Shown here: positions 1 through 8,120 of the stretch, piece by piece | How positions within the stretch are numbered: position 1 is the stretch's first letter | Layout of the letters: each line of letters opens with the position of its first letter | Origin: JAPPLB01 sp965218555 | GTDB lineage: Bacteria; Acidobacteriota; Terriglobia; Bryobacterales; UBA6623 | Assembly (NCBI GenBank): GCA_965218555.1 | Contig: OZ244625.1 | Location: forward strand, 124,001-188,000 | Direction of reading: 5' to 3' | DNA length: 64,000 nt | Made by a program: the position numbers and the translations under genes | The notes under the pieces: generated by a model | What the model was told of the DNA's origin: nothing | What the model saw: only the letters and a program-made list of their open reading frames with translations | Database searches by the model: none

Positions 1-1
1 G

Positions 2-1504
2 CGGAGTTGGAACTTCGTTGAACCCTGGCCGGGTGGAAAGTGGACTTTGCGCGACATCATCGACTACCAACTAATCGCTTTTGAATCCTGCCTATATCAA
101 GCGGCGACAGGTCGACGGGATCTATTGCGGAACTTTCGCCGCATTTCTCAGCGTGTGATCCGCAGGAATCGCGGCCGGTCGTTTATTTTGCCGCGCGACC
201 AACATGACCCGAGCTCGCTGCACCGGCTACTGACGACTCTGGAGTTCGGCCTGGTCGAGATCCACCAGGCCCGCCGGCGGTTTCAGGCTCTCAACCGTTC
301 GTTCGATGAAGGCGACTACGTGATTCTGCTCGATCAACCGTATGGAGCCTTCGCGCGAACTCTGCTCGAAAGCCAGGACTACCCGGAACTGCGTGAATAC
401 CCGGGTGGTCCGCTTGTTCGCCCTTACGATGTGACGACGCACAGCCTTCCGCTGCTGATGGGCGTGCAAGTGTTCGAATCGACGGAACCTTTGAAGGCGG
501 ATCTGGAACCGGCTTGGCCGCTGCGAGTGCCACGGGGGCGGGTAGGGAGAAGTTCGGTGGTGGCCTTGTCGCCGGACAACACACGCTCGTGGACCGCGGT
601 CAACCGCTTACTCAAGGCAGGAGCGCATGTTTTTCGTGACACGACGGACGGCACGTTCTACATGCCACGGCACGAGTCGATGCGTGAGATTCTTGAAGAC
701 GTTGCCAACGAGTTCGGATTGAACTTCCGTCCGGCGAGTCCAACCTCGACGCGCCGGAGACGACTGGAGCAGACCCGAGTAGGTCTTTATCAGGGCTTTG
801 TGCCGATGATGGATGAAGGCTGGACCCGGTGGGTGCTTGAACATTACGAATTCCCCTACGAATCCGTCGGCAACGCAAGGCTGCAGGCGGGCGATCTCAA
901 TAGCGATTTCGATGTGATTATTCTGCCGGATGACGGGCCAAGGACTCTGCACGGGGGCTATCTACCGGGGGCGTTGTACCGGGGAGCGCCGGCGCCTCCG
1001 GAGTTCGCGGGCGGGATCGGCACTGCAGGAGCAACGGCGCTGCGGGACTTCATTGTCCGCGGCGGCACACTCCTGTCGTTCAACCGGGCCTCGCAATACG
1101 CCATCGACCGTCTGCGGGCGCCCGTGCGGAACCTGCTGACGGGATTGGATTCTTCTCGATTTTGTGCGCCAGGAGCGTTGATCAATGTGACGGTCGATAC
1201 GTCTCATCCGTTGGCGTTTGGACTGCGTTCCCATGAAGCGGTGTGGTTTGAATCGGGACCGGCTTTCGAGATCACTGGCATCCCGACAGAGGATGCCGTT
1301 GCGGTCATGCGGTATCCGCGGAAGGATCTTCTGGCATCAGGTTGGCTGCTGGGTGAAGGCTATCTGGCCGAGCAGGCAGCCGTGCTCGACCTTCCGGTGG
1401 GCAACGGGCATCTGGTGCTGTTCGGGATTCGCCCGCAGTACCGCGCCCAGTCGAACGCCACGTTCAAGATGCTCTTCAACGGCCTGTACTACAAAGCGCC
1501 GTAA
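2..1504 (+). CDS. M14-family zinc carboxypeptidase, C-terminal part (5' end outside window)
   Basis: The reading frame is open to the first base of the window, so the N-terminal catalytic carboxypeptidase domain lies upstream and is not visible. What is seen, about 500 residues, matches the C-terminal half of the large secreted M14 peptidases common in Acidobacteriota. It has a tryptophan-rich segment (WTLRDIIDYQ), the family signature RPYDVTTHSLPLLMGV, and then a class I glutamine-amidotransferase-like fold with GLYQGF near the start and an FDVIILPDD strand. The role is presumably digestion of peptides outside the cytoplasm. The zinc ligands cannot be checked here. The next gene on the same strand starts about 40 bases after the stop. 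Family assignment is by recalled sequence similarity. Confidence 0.75.
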   Translation, partial: RSWNFVEPWPGGKWTLRDIIDYQLIAFESCLYQAATGRRDLLRNFRRISQRVIRRNRGRSFILPRDQHDPSSLHRLLTTLEFGLVEIHQARRRFQALNRSFDEGDYVILLDQPYGAFARTLLESQDYPELREYPGGPLVRPYDVTTHSLPLLMGVQVFESTEPLKADLEPAWPLRVPRGRVGRSSVVALSPDNTRSWTAVNRLLKAGAHVFRDTTDGTFYMPRHESMREILEDVANEFGLNFRPASPTSTRRRRLEQTRVGLYQGFVPMMDEGWTRWVLEHYEFPYESVGNARLQAGDLNSDFDVIILPDDGPRTLHGGYLPGALYRGAPAPPEFAGGIGTAGATALRDFIVRGGTLLSFNRASQYAIDRLRAPVRNLLTGLDSSRFCAPGALINVTVDTSHPLAFGLRSHEAVWFESGPAFEITGIPTEDAVAVMRYPRKDLLASGWLLGEGYLAEQAAVLDLPVGNGHLVLFGIRPQYRAQSNATFKMLFNGLYYKAP

Positions 1505-1544
1505 GACCTCAAAGGTGTAGCCCCGAGCGACCTCTGGTTTGTCC

Positions 1545-2225
1545 GTGAACTACTTCAACTACTTCACTGAAATCGAAGAGCATTTTCAGCGAGCGAGGGG
1601 TTCGGGGTTTTTTCTGTTGTCACCGCTGGATTGGGCGATGATCGAGACATGGAAGGAATCGGGCGTGCCGCTCGACGCCGTCCACAAGGGAATCGAGCGA
1701 GCCTTCGAGAAGTGGCGCGCCCGCAAACGGAAGACTCGCATGATCAATTCACTCGCCTATTGCGCACAGGAGGTGCTCAACGCCGCACGGGAGACGGAGG
1801 AGCCTCAGACCGCATCGACTGGCCGCCCGCAACCGGAGTTCGATCCCGCGGAGCTGGCAGCGTACTTGCGACGGAACGCCGAGGAGGTCGCAGCAAAGCG
1901 AGTTCCCGAAGCGTATCGCGAAACCTGCGAGGAAACTGCGAAGTCGCTGCGATCGCTGGCCGAAGCGGCGGAACAGGACAACCTGGGAGAGCTCGAAGCC
2001 ATCGAACAGAGGCTGACGGTGCTTGAAGAGCGTTTGATTGCTGCCGCGCGGCAGCAGCTTAGCGAGGAGCAGCTTATCGAGGAGCGGCAAGAAATGGAGG
2101 GGCATCTGTCGCCCTATCGCGGCAAGATGACAGTAGAGCAACTGGCGCTGCTCGAAAAACAATATCTCGATCGAAAGTGTCTGGAAACTTACGGGTTTCC
2201 GCGCTTGAGTCTGTTCTACTTCTGA
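1545..2225 (+). CDS. Conserved hypothetical protein, charged and helical
   Basis: A 226-residue protein if it starts at the GTG giving VNYFNYFTEIEE; a TTG two codons upstream is the alternative, and neither has a convincing ribosome binding site. I recall similar short proteins in Acidobacteriota that begin with NYFNYFTEIEE and continue with a LSPLDWAMIETW-like stretch, but I know of no function. Residues about 25-75 look like a small helical domain (DWAMIETWKESGVPLDAVHKGIERAF). The remainder is rich in Glu, Arg and Ala and probably forms long helices or a coiled coil. There is no signal peptide or membrane segment, so it is likely cytosolic. It follows the M14 peptidase on the same strand, which may be co-transcription but says little about its job. 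Confidence 0.6.
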   Translation: MNYFNYFTEIEEHFQRARGSGFFLLSPLDWAMIETWKESGVPLDAVHKGIERAFEKWRARKRKTRMINSLAYCAQEVLNAARETEEPQTASTGRPQPEFDPAELAAYLRRNAEEVAAKRVPEAYRETCEETAKSLRSLAEAAEQDNLGELEAIEQRLTVLEERLIAAARQQLSEEQLIEERQEMEGHLSPYRGKMTVEQLALLEKQYLDRKCLETYGFPRLSLFYF

Positions 2226-2381
2226 CACTCGTGCGACTCCAGCGAACGGAGCAACCGATGTAAACCGGTGGGCCGGAGCCGACAAGCGGGGCTACATGGC
2301 AGCAGGCCGGACAACGTTCTTCACAGGACCGATCGGAAGACGATCGCCCGAACCGCGCCGTCGCCTGGCGAGAAAGGCAGG

Positions 2382-2804
2382 TTAGAGCTTGCCGCGTGCC
2401 TTACGGGCTTTGGCGGCGGGGTCCTTCTTGACGGGAAATGGGCGGGCAGTCGGTATCAGCGAATGGGAGAAGCTTGCAGGTGCTTCCTTAGGCAAGCTGC
2501 CAAGGTGTTCGTTGACATAGACGACGAACTCCTGCATCTGGCGCTGTATCTCTTCCATCTTTTCCCGCATGTTGAGGATGATTTCGACCCCGGCAAGGTT
2601 GACGCCTAGGTCGCGGGTGAACGAGAGAATGACTTCGAGCCGCTCCATGTCGGCGTCAGTATAGAGACGCGTATTACCGTCGGTCCTTGACGGTTTGAGC
2701 AGGCCTTCACGCTCATACAGCCGCAAGGTCTGGGGATGCAGATCAAAGCGGTCGGCGACGACCGAGATCGTGTAGGCTCCCAAGGTTTTCTTTTGGCGTG
2801 CCAT
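2382..2804 (-). CDS. hspR: HspR-like MerR-family heat-shock repressor
   Basis: A 140-residue regulator. Residues about 10-75 form a MerR-type winged helix (YTISVVADRFDLHPQTLRLYEREGL), followed by an acidic and helical dimerisation segment. The short length and the lack of a ligand-binding domain fit HspR, which represses dnaK operons and uses DnaK as co-repressor in actinobacteria and some other phyla. It is the last gene of dnaK-dnaJ-hspR, starting 8 bases after the dnaJ stop, so it probably controls its own operon. I looked for the classical HAIR operator upstream of dnaK and did not find an exact copy. The basic C-terminal tail (ARKARGKL) is a local feature. A generic MerR regulator is the only alternative; the operon position argues strongly for HspR. 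Confidence 0.88.
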   Translation of the reverse strand: MARQKKTLGAYTISVVADRFDLHPQTLRLYEREGLLKPSRTDGNTRLYTDADMERLEVILSFTRDLGVNLAGVEIILNMREKMEEIQRQMQEFVVYVNEHLGSLPKEAPASFSHSLIPTARPFPVKKDPAAKARKARGKL

Positions 2805-2812
2805 GGCGCAAA

Positions 2813-3976
2813 TTACTCAAAGAGGTCGTTGCGAGGGTGTTCGGGGTTCAGGTTAGCAAACTCCTTCATCATTGCTTTCGAAGCTTCGTCCGGCACTTCG
2901 GGAACGACAATCTTGACCTCGACAAATTGGTCGCCCCTGCGATTGGTCCGAGGGTTGAGCACGCCCTTATCCCGAAGTCGAAAGCGCTTGCCGGAACTCG
3001 TCGCGGGCGGGATCTTCAGCCGCGCCTTTCCAGCGATGGTCGGGACCTCGATGCTACCCCCCAGAATGGCCTCGGGAATCGTGATCGGGACCCGCAGATG
3101 GATGTCGTCACCCTTTCGCTCAAAGACCGAGTGGGAGCCGACGCGTGTGATGATGTACAAATCGCCGGCCGCGCCACACCGTTGGCCGGCGTTGCCTTTT
3201 CCGGGCACGCGAAGTCGCGAACCGTTCTGCGCACCAGGCGGGATGCGCACTTCCACCGTCTCGGTGCGATGAAGCCGACCCTCCCCGCTGCACCCGGGAC
3301 AAACGTCCCGCAGTTGCCCCGAGCCCTGACAGCGGGGGCAGTTGAGATTGAAACGCATCGCTCCGACGGTCTGCGAGACTTGACCGGAGCCCTGACATTT
3401 ATTGCAAGCAATCGTGCCCTGACCAATGTTCCCCACACCGCGGCACTGCGGGCAGGGTTCGTGACGGGCTACGTTGAGCCGGAGCGTGGCACCTTTGATC
3501 GCGTCCCAAAAGTCGATATCGACGCTGTACTCGAGGTCCTCGCCTGGTTGGGCCCGGGCCGCCGCCTGCTCCTGGTCCTGACGGAAGAATTGCGAGAAGA
3601 GATCGGAAAAGCCGCCACCCCAAGAGTGGCCCCGCTTCGATCCTGCTGCTGAGCCACCGGCCGCCCGGGCAAAGTTGGAGAAATCGAATCCGGAAAAATC
3701 AAAACCTCCGGGACCGTGACCTCCGCTTCCCGGGTACGCTCCGGTTTCGGAGAAAAAGCCGTACTGGTCGTACATTTCGCGCTTCTTCTTGTCTCCCAGA
3801 ACTCCGTACGCCTCCTGAATGGACTTGAATCTCTCCTCGGCAGAGCTGTCACCGGGGTTGACGTCGGGGTGGTACTTGCGGGCGAGACGGCGGTACGCCT
3901 TGCGGATCTGGTCCGCCGAAGCGCTCTTTGAGACGCCGAGAGTCTTGTAGTGATCTTTCTGATCAGTTCCCGGCAC
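2813..3976 (-). CDS. dnaJ: Chaperone protein DnaJ
   Basis: Hsp40 co-chaperone that delivers unfolded proteins to DnaK and stimulates its ATPase. From the chosen GTG (complement of 3974-3976) the protein is 387 residues: J domain at about 8-72 with the HPD motif (RKYHPDVNPGD), a Gly/Phe-rich linker (GHGPGGFDFSGFDFSN), four CxxCxGxG zinc-finger repeats (CPQCRGVG, CNKCQGSG, CPRCQGSG, CPGCSGEG), then the C-terminal substrate-binding domain. An upstream start would add 19 residues with no family match, and GGGAG lies 5 bases before the GTG. The gene is between dnaK (118 bases upstream) and hspR (8 bases downstream). The combination of a long G/F region and full zinc fingers makes this a type I DnaJ rather than CbpA. 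Confidence 0.95.
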   Translation of the reverse strand: MPGTDQKDHYKTLGVSKSASADQIRKAYRRLARKYHPDVNPGDSSAEERFKSIQEAYGVLGDKKKREMYDQYGFFSETGAYPGSGGHGPGGFDFSGFDFSNFARAAGGSAAGSKRGHSWGGGFSDLFSQFFRQDQEQAAARAQPGEDLEYSVDIDFWDAIKGATLRLNVARHEPCPQCRGVGNIGQGTIACNKCQGSGQVSQTVGAMRFNLNCPRCQGSGQLRDVCPGCSGEGRLHRTETVEVRIPPGAQNGSRLRVPGKGNAGQRCGAAGDLYIITRVGSHSVFERKGDDIHLRVPITIPEAILGGSIEVPTIAGKARLKIPPATSSGKRFRLRDKGVLNPRTNRRGDQFVEVKIVVPEVPDEASKAMMKEFANLNPEHPRNDLFE

Positions 3977-4094
3977 GTTGTCTCCCGGACACGAACACGA
4001 AGATTCTGCCTGAGCAGCAACCTCTCGGATCAACAGGCAGGAACGCGGCCATCAGGTTGTTCCTCGCATGCGCGGCCGATGGGCCGGTAGCAGT

Positions 4095-6011
4095 TCAGGA
4101 ACTCTTCGGTTTGTCATCTACATCGACGAACTCGGCGTCGACCACATCCTCCTTCTTCTCCTCGCCGCTTGTTCCATTTGCGCCATCAGCTGTTGCGGCC
4201 CCGTCGGACGGTGTACTGGCTGACTTGTACATCGCCTCGGCGAGCTTGTGGCTGGCCTGTGTAAGGTTCTCGATAGCGCGATTGATCTCCGCCGCGTCGC
4301 CCTGCTGCACCGCTTTCTTGGTTTCCTCGATGGCGGTTTCGATCTGCTTGGCCTCTTCCTCACTGATCTTGGCGCGATGCTCTTTGAGCGTGTTTTCCGT
4401 GCTGTAGATCATGGCGTCTGCACGATTGCGCGCCTCGGCTTCATCGCGCTTCTTCTGGTCATCAGCGGCGTGGCTTTCGGCGTCGGAAGCCATCTTCTCG
4501 ACTTCATCCTTCGAAAGACCCGACGAGCTGGTAATCGTAATTTTCTGTTCCTTCGCGGTCGCCTTGTCCTTCGCCGAGACATTCAGAATGCCGTTGGCAT
4601 CGATGTCAAACGTCACCTCGATCTGCGGCACGCCGCGCGGCGCCGGCGGGATGCCCACAAGCTGGAAGACGCCCAGCAATCGGTTGTCCGCAGACATGGC
4701 GCGTTCACCCTGATAAACCTTGATCTCCACCGAAGTCTGGCTGTCCGCGGCGGTTGAGAAGATCTCACTCTTGCGGGTCGGGATGGTCGTATTGCGATCG
4801 ATCAATTTGGTGAACACTCCGCCCAACGTTTCAATACCGAGCGAGAGCGGCGTGATGTCGAGCAGCAGCACGTCTTTGACTTCGCCACCCAAGACACCGC
4901 CCTGGACGGCGGCGCCGATCGACACGACTTCATCCGGGTTCACGCCCTTGTGGGCTTCCTTGCCGAACAGCTCTTTGACCATTGCCTGTACGCGAGGAAT
5001 GCGTGTCGATCCGCCGACCAGCACCACTTCGTCGATCTGATTCGGAGTTACTCCGGCGTCCGACATCGCCTTCTTGCAGGGCACCAGCGTGCGCCGCAAC
5101 AGCGGCTCCATCATCTGCTCGAGGTGAGCACGCGTCAGTTTGAGTTGCAGGTGCTTGGGCCCGCTAGCATCGGCCGTGATGAACGGCAGGTTGATATCGG
5201 ATTCGAGCAGTGTCGAAAGGTCCATCTTGGCCTTCTCGGAGGCTTCCTTCAGGCGCTGCAAGGCCATCTTGTCACCGGACAAGTCGATGCCTTGCTCCTT
5301 CTTGAACTCGTCGATAATCCACTCGATCAGAACCTGATCGATGTTGTCGCCGCCGAGGTGCGTATCGCCGTTGGTGGCCTTGACCTCGACGACGCCTTCG
5401 CCGACTTCCAAGATCGAGATGTCAAACGTGCCACCGCCAAAGTCGTAGACGGCAATCGTCTCGTTCGTCTTCTTGTCAAGCCCGTAGGCCAACGCGGCCG
5501 CGGTGGGCTCGTTGATGATGCGCTGAACATCGAGGCCCGCGATCTTGCCCGCATCCTTGGTGGCTTGGCGCTGGGAGTCGTTGAAGTATGCCGGCACGGT
5601 GATCACCGCTTCGGTAACCTTCTCGCCCAAGAAAGATTCGGCGGCTTCCTTGAGCTTGGTGAGCGTCATGGCCGAGATCTCCTGCGGCGTGTGCTCCTTG
5701 CCCACGGCGGATATCTTCACGACATCGGAGCCCCTGGTGAGTTCGTACGGGACGAGCTTGGACTCTTCTCTGACCTCGCCGGGACGACGACCCATAAATC
5801 TCTTGATCGAGAAAATCGTGTTCTCGGGGTTCGTCACCGCCTGCCGCTTGGCGGCTTGCCCCACCAGGCGTTCGCCGGTTTTTGTGAAAGCAACGACAGA
5901 GGGCGTAGTCCGGCCCCCTTCCTGGTTCGGGACGACGTTGGGTTGGCCCGCCTGCATGACGGCGACCACCGAGTTGGTCGTTCCCAGATCGATGCCGATG
6001 ATCTTGCCCAT
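4095..6011 (-). CDS. dnaK: Molecular chaperone DnaK (Hsp70)
   Basis: ATP-dependent Hsp70 chaperone, 638 residues from the ATG that gives MGKIIGIDLGTTNS. AAGGAG sits 7 bases before this codon, and upstream in-frame codons have no family match. The ATPase domain shows the phosphate-1 motif IGIDLGTTNS, INEPTAAALAYGLDK, YDFGGGTFDISI and VLVGGSTRIPRVQ. The substrate-binding domain and helical lid follow. The C-terminus ends in an acidic tail (VVDAEFVDVDD), as is usual for bacterial DnaK. It is the first gene of the dnaK-dnaJ-hspR operon. A sigma-70-like promoter and a short inverted repeat lie in the leader and are listed separately. Every motif needed for function is present. Confidence 0.97.
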   Translation of the reverse strand: MGKIIGIDLGTTNSVVAVMQAGQPNVVPNQEGGRTTPSVVAFTKTGERLVGQAAKRQAVTNPENTIFSIKRFMGRRPGEVREESKLVPYELTRGSDVVKISAVGKEHTPQEISAMTLTKLKEAAESFLGEKVTEAVITVPAYFNDSQRQATKDAGKIAGLDVQRIINEPTAAALAYGLDKKTNETIAVYDFGGGTFDISILEVGEGVVEVKATNGDTHLGGDNIDQVLIEWIIDEFKKEQGIDLSGDKMALQRLKEASEKAKMDLSTLLESDINLPFITADASGPKHLQLKLTRAHLEQMMEPLLRRTLVPCKKAMSDAGVTPNQIDEVVLVGGSTRIPRVQAMVKELFGKEAHKGVNPDEVVSIGAAVQGGVLGGEVKDVLLLDITPLSLGIETLGGVFTKLIDRNTTIPTRKSEIFSTAADSQTSVEIKVYQGERAMSADNRLLGVFQLVGIPPAPRGVPQIEVTFDIDANGILNVSAKDKATAKEQKITITSSSGLSKDEVEKMASDAESHAADDQKKRDEAEARNRADAMIYSTENTLKEHRAKISEEEAKQIETAIEETKKAVQQGDAAEINRAIENLTQASHKLAEAMYKSASTPSDGAATADGANGTSGEEKKEDVVDAEFVDVDDKPKSS

Positions 6012-6029
6012 GATGATTCTCCTTCTCGG

Positions 6030-6049
6030 CTTCGGACTTGTTTCCGAAG
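6030..6049 (-). promoter_or_regulatory. Hairpin in the dnaK leader, next to the ribosome binding site
   Basis: CTTCGGA at 6030-6036 and TCCGAAG at 6043-6049 form a perfect 7-base inverted repeat with a 6-base loop. In the transcript the hairpin would lie about 8 bases before the AAGGAG of dnaK, well placed to affect translation, for example as a temperature-sensitive leader. That role is inference; only the repeat is seen. Confidence 0.45.
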
Positions 6050-6065
6050 TCGTAACCACACTGAT

Positions 6066-6085
6066 GAACTGAGTGTGAGTAGTTC
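6066..6085. promoter_or_regulatory. Inverted repeat upstream of dnaK, possible operator
   Basis: GAACT at 6066-6070 and AGTTC at 6081-6085 are exact inverted repeats spaced by 10 bases, lying 14 bases downstream of the predicted -10 box. This is where a repressor such as HspR could act. It does not match the published HAIR (CTTGAGT-N7-ACTCAAG) or CIRCE consensus, so the assignment is tentative. Confidence 0.3.
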
Positions 6086-6099
6086 TTTAGCCTATTATT

Positions 6100-6128
6100 A
6101 GTATTTAACTTTAGTGTGTAACTGTCAA
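6100..6128 (-). promoter_or_regulatory. Predicted sigma-70 promoter of dnaK-dnaJ-hspR
   Basis: On the minus strand, TTGACA (6128-6123) is followed after 17 bases by AATACT (6105-6100). The region is markedly AT-rich compared with its surroundings. The leader to the dnaK start codon would be about 80-85 bases. The -35 is perfect and the -10 is a partial match. Confidence 0.55.
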
Positions 6129-6307
6129 GCCAGAGTCTTTCCCTGCTCTGCTAATTAATTATAAGTGTTTTAATATCAATACTATAGTCAATATTTTCCG
6201 GTTTCGTCCGAAGACTCAACCCGCTTCTCCCCAGAAACCGTTTCCATGCGCCGACCGCAACCTTCAGCAAGCCCGGGCAGGTTGATGAGGCTATAATCTG
6301 TGACACG

Positions 6308-7033
6308 GTGCCGGTCGAAGCGATGCCATCGGCTGTCGCGCCGGCCAATCCCGCGCAGGTCCGCTGCGGCTGGGATTCTCAACACCGAATCGTTGCGTGC
6401 AGGCGCACCTTGTTTCTCTATGCCATCACCGAACGCCGGAAGCTCAGGAGCGGTCTTGCTGACTTCGTCGAGAACGCCGCGCGGGCCGGCGTCGACCGGG
6501 TTCAGATTCGCGAGAGGGATCTGCCTGATTCGGAATTGTACAAGCTGGTGTGCGAAGCCATTGCCCGAACGCGGACGACCCAAGTCCGTGTCCTCGTCAA
6601 TGGGCGTCCGGATATCGCTGTCGCCGCCCAGGCGCACGGAGTGCATCTGCCGTCAGACGGTTTCTCTGTCTCTTCCGTTCGCAAGGTCACTCCGCCGGGC
6701 TTCCTGGTCGGCGTCTCCTGCCACAAGGTTGACGAGGTGGATCGGGCGGCAAGCGAGGGCGCCGACTTTGCCGTTTTCGGACCTGTCTTCGACACCCCTT
6801 CGAAACGAGGCTTCGGCCCGCCTGTCGGCCTCTCCGAACTCGCACGGAGCTGCACGGCCGTCCAAATGCCAGTGCTCGCACTGGGAGGAGTCACGCCCGC
6901 AAATGCTCGATTGTGCATTGAAGCCGGCGCGGCCGGCTTGGCGGGCATCGGACTCTTCCAAACGTCACGATCTCTTGGGGGCCTTGTCCAGAAGCTGAAG
7001 TCGATTCATAAGAAAGACTCTGTGGCAGAATAG
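6308..7033 (+). CDS. thiE: Thiamine-phosphate synthase ThiE/TenI family
   Basis: TIM-barrel enzyme expected to join HMP pyrophosphate and thiazole phosphate to form thiamine monophosphate. Visible motifs are LYAITERR near the start, VQIRERDLPD (the RE-D phosphate and magnesium region), VLVNGRPDIAVAAQAHGVHLPSDG, GVSCHKVDEVDRAASEGADFAVFGPVFDTPSKRG and ALGGVTPANARLCIEAGAAGLAGIGLF. These are the classic ThiE/TenI signatures. The start is uncertain: this GTG gives 241 residues, 25-30 more than usual, and a TTG at 6410 would remove the unmatched N-terminus. TenI-type thiazole tautomerases look alike, but the strict VNGR and H-L-P-D residues favour a real ThiE. The next gene starts 6 bases later, which implies co-transcription. 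Confidence 0.85.
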   Translation: MPVEAMPSAVAPANPAQVRCGWDSQHRIVACRRTLFLYAITERRKLRSGLADFVENAARAGVDRVQIRERDLPDSELYKLVCEAIARTRTTQVRVLVNGRPDIAVAAQAHGVHLPSDGFSVSSVRKVTPPGFLVGVSCHKVDEVDRAASEGADFAVFGPVFDTPSKRGFGPPVGLSELARSCTAVQMPVLALGGVTPANARLCIEAGAAGLAGIGLFQTSRSLGGLVQKLKSIHKKDSVAE

Positions 7034-7039
7034 TCGCCT

Positions 7040-8101
7040 ATGCCAACGTTCTCGATAGCGGTGATTCCCGGCGATGGCGTGGGGCGGGAAGTCATGCCCG
7101 AGGCCCGGAAAGTCCTGGATCTGGTGTCTGTGCGGTACGACGTCGAGTTCGTCTACACCGAATTCGATTGGGGAACGGACTACTACTTCCAGCATGGCGG
7201 CATGATGCCGGAAGACGGCATCGACGTACTGCGGCCCTTCGACGCCATCTTGCTAGGCGCAGTGGGCCATCCCGACGTGCCCGACCATGTCACGCTCAAC
7301 GGCTTGCTCTTGCCGATCCGGCGCAGCTTCGACCAGTACGTTTGCGAGCGGCCGGCCAAGCTTTACCCGGGAGTCCTATCGCCGCTCGCCAACCCGGGTG
7401 AGATCGACATGGTGATCGTGCGGGAGAACACCGAGGGCGAGTACTCACAAGCCGGCGGTTTCGTCTACAAGAATCTGGCTGACGAGGTGGCCGTACAAAC
7501 GTCGATCTTTACGCGTCACGGGGTGGAACGGATCATCCGCCACGCTTTCGGGCTGGCCCGCAAGCGGAATCGCCGGAAACATGTAACGTCGATCACCAAG
7601 TCAAACGCACAGGGTTACAGCATGGTGCTCTGGGACCGCGTTTTTGCCGAAATATCCGACGACTACGGCGATGTCGAGACGGAATCGCTGCTGGTCGACG
7701 CGGCGGCGATGAACTTTATCCGCCGCCCTCACACCTTCGATGTCGTAGTCGGGTCGAATCTGTTCGGCGACATTCTCAGCGACATTTCAGCAATGATCAC
7801 CGGCAGCATGGGATTGGCGCCGAGTTCGAACGTCAACCCATCCCGCGAAACGCCCTCGATGTTCGAGCCCGTTCACGGCTCGGCGCCGGACATCGCCGGT
7901 CAGGGGATCGTGAATCCCATCGCCATGATCCTGAGCGCCGCGATGATGCTCGACTTCCTGAACTTGGCGGATGCCTCCCGGGTTGTTGAGAACGCTGTGA
8001 CCGCTGTACTCAGCGAAGGCAAGGTGCTGTCCCGTGATCTCGGCGGAGCGGCGGCGACTACGGAAGTAACCGCCGCCGTACTCGACAAGCTGCGTCAGTA
8101 G
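7040..8101 (+). CDS. Tartrate/isopropylmalate-type beta-decarboxylating dehydrogenase
   Basis: A 353-residue NAD(P)-dependent dehydrogenase of the isocitrate/isopropylmalate family. It has the N-terminal IPGDGVGREV, LLGAVGHPDVPDH, the substrate-binding arginines in LLPIRRSFDQYVCERP, and the metal/NAD region SNLFGDILSDISAM followed by EPVHGSAPDIAGQGIVNPIAMI. The segment GTDYYFQHGGMMPEDG resembles tartrate dehydrogenase/D-malate dehydrogenase (TtuC/DmlA) more than LeuB, and there are no leucine genes nearby. I therefore favour oxidation of a small hydroxy-dicarboxylate, but LeuB activity cannot be excluded. It lies 6 bases after thiE and converges with a sugar isomerase gene 19 bases away. Confidence 0.8.
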   Translation: MPTFSIAVIPGDGVGREVMPEARKVLDLVSVRYDVEFVYTEFDWGTDYYFQHGGMMPEDGIDVLRPFDAILLGAVGHPDVPDHVTLNGLLLPIRRSFDQYVCERPAKLYPGVLSPLANPGEIDMVIVRENTEGEYSQAGGFVYKNLADEVAVQTSIFTRHGVERIIRHAFGLARKRNRRKHVTSITKSNAQGYSMVLWDRVFAEISDDYGDVETESLLVDAAAMNFIRRPHTFDVVVGSNLFGDILSDISAMITGSMGLAPSSNVNPSRETPSMFEPVHGSAPDIAGQGIVNPIAMILSAAMMLDFLNLADASRVVENAVTAVLSEGKVLSRDLGGAAATTEVTAAVLDKLRQ

Positions 8102-8120
8102 ATGCGTTGAGCCAACCTGC

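Noticed and set aside
6012..6130. HAIR or CIRCE operator upstream of dnaK
   Set aside because: Neither consensus is present; only a different spaced inverted repeat is found and is reported as tentative.
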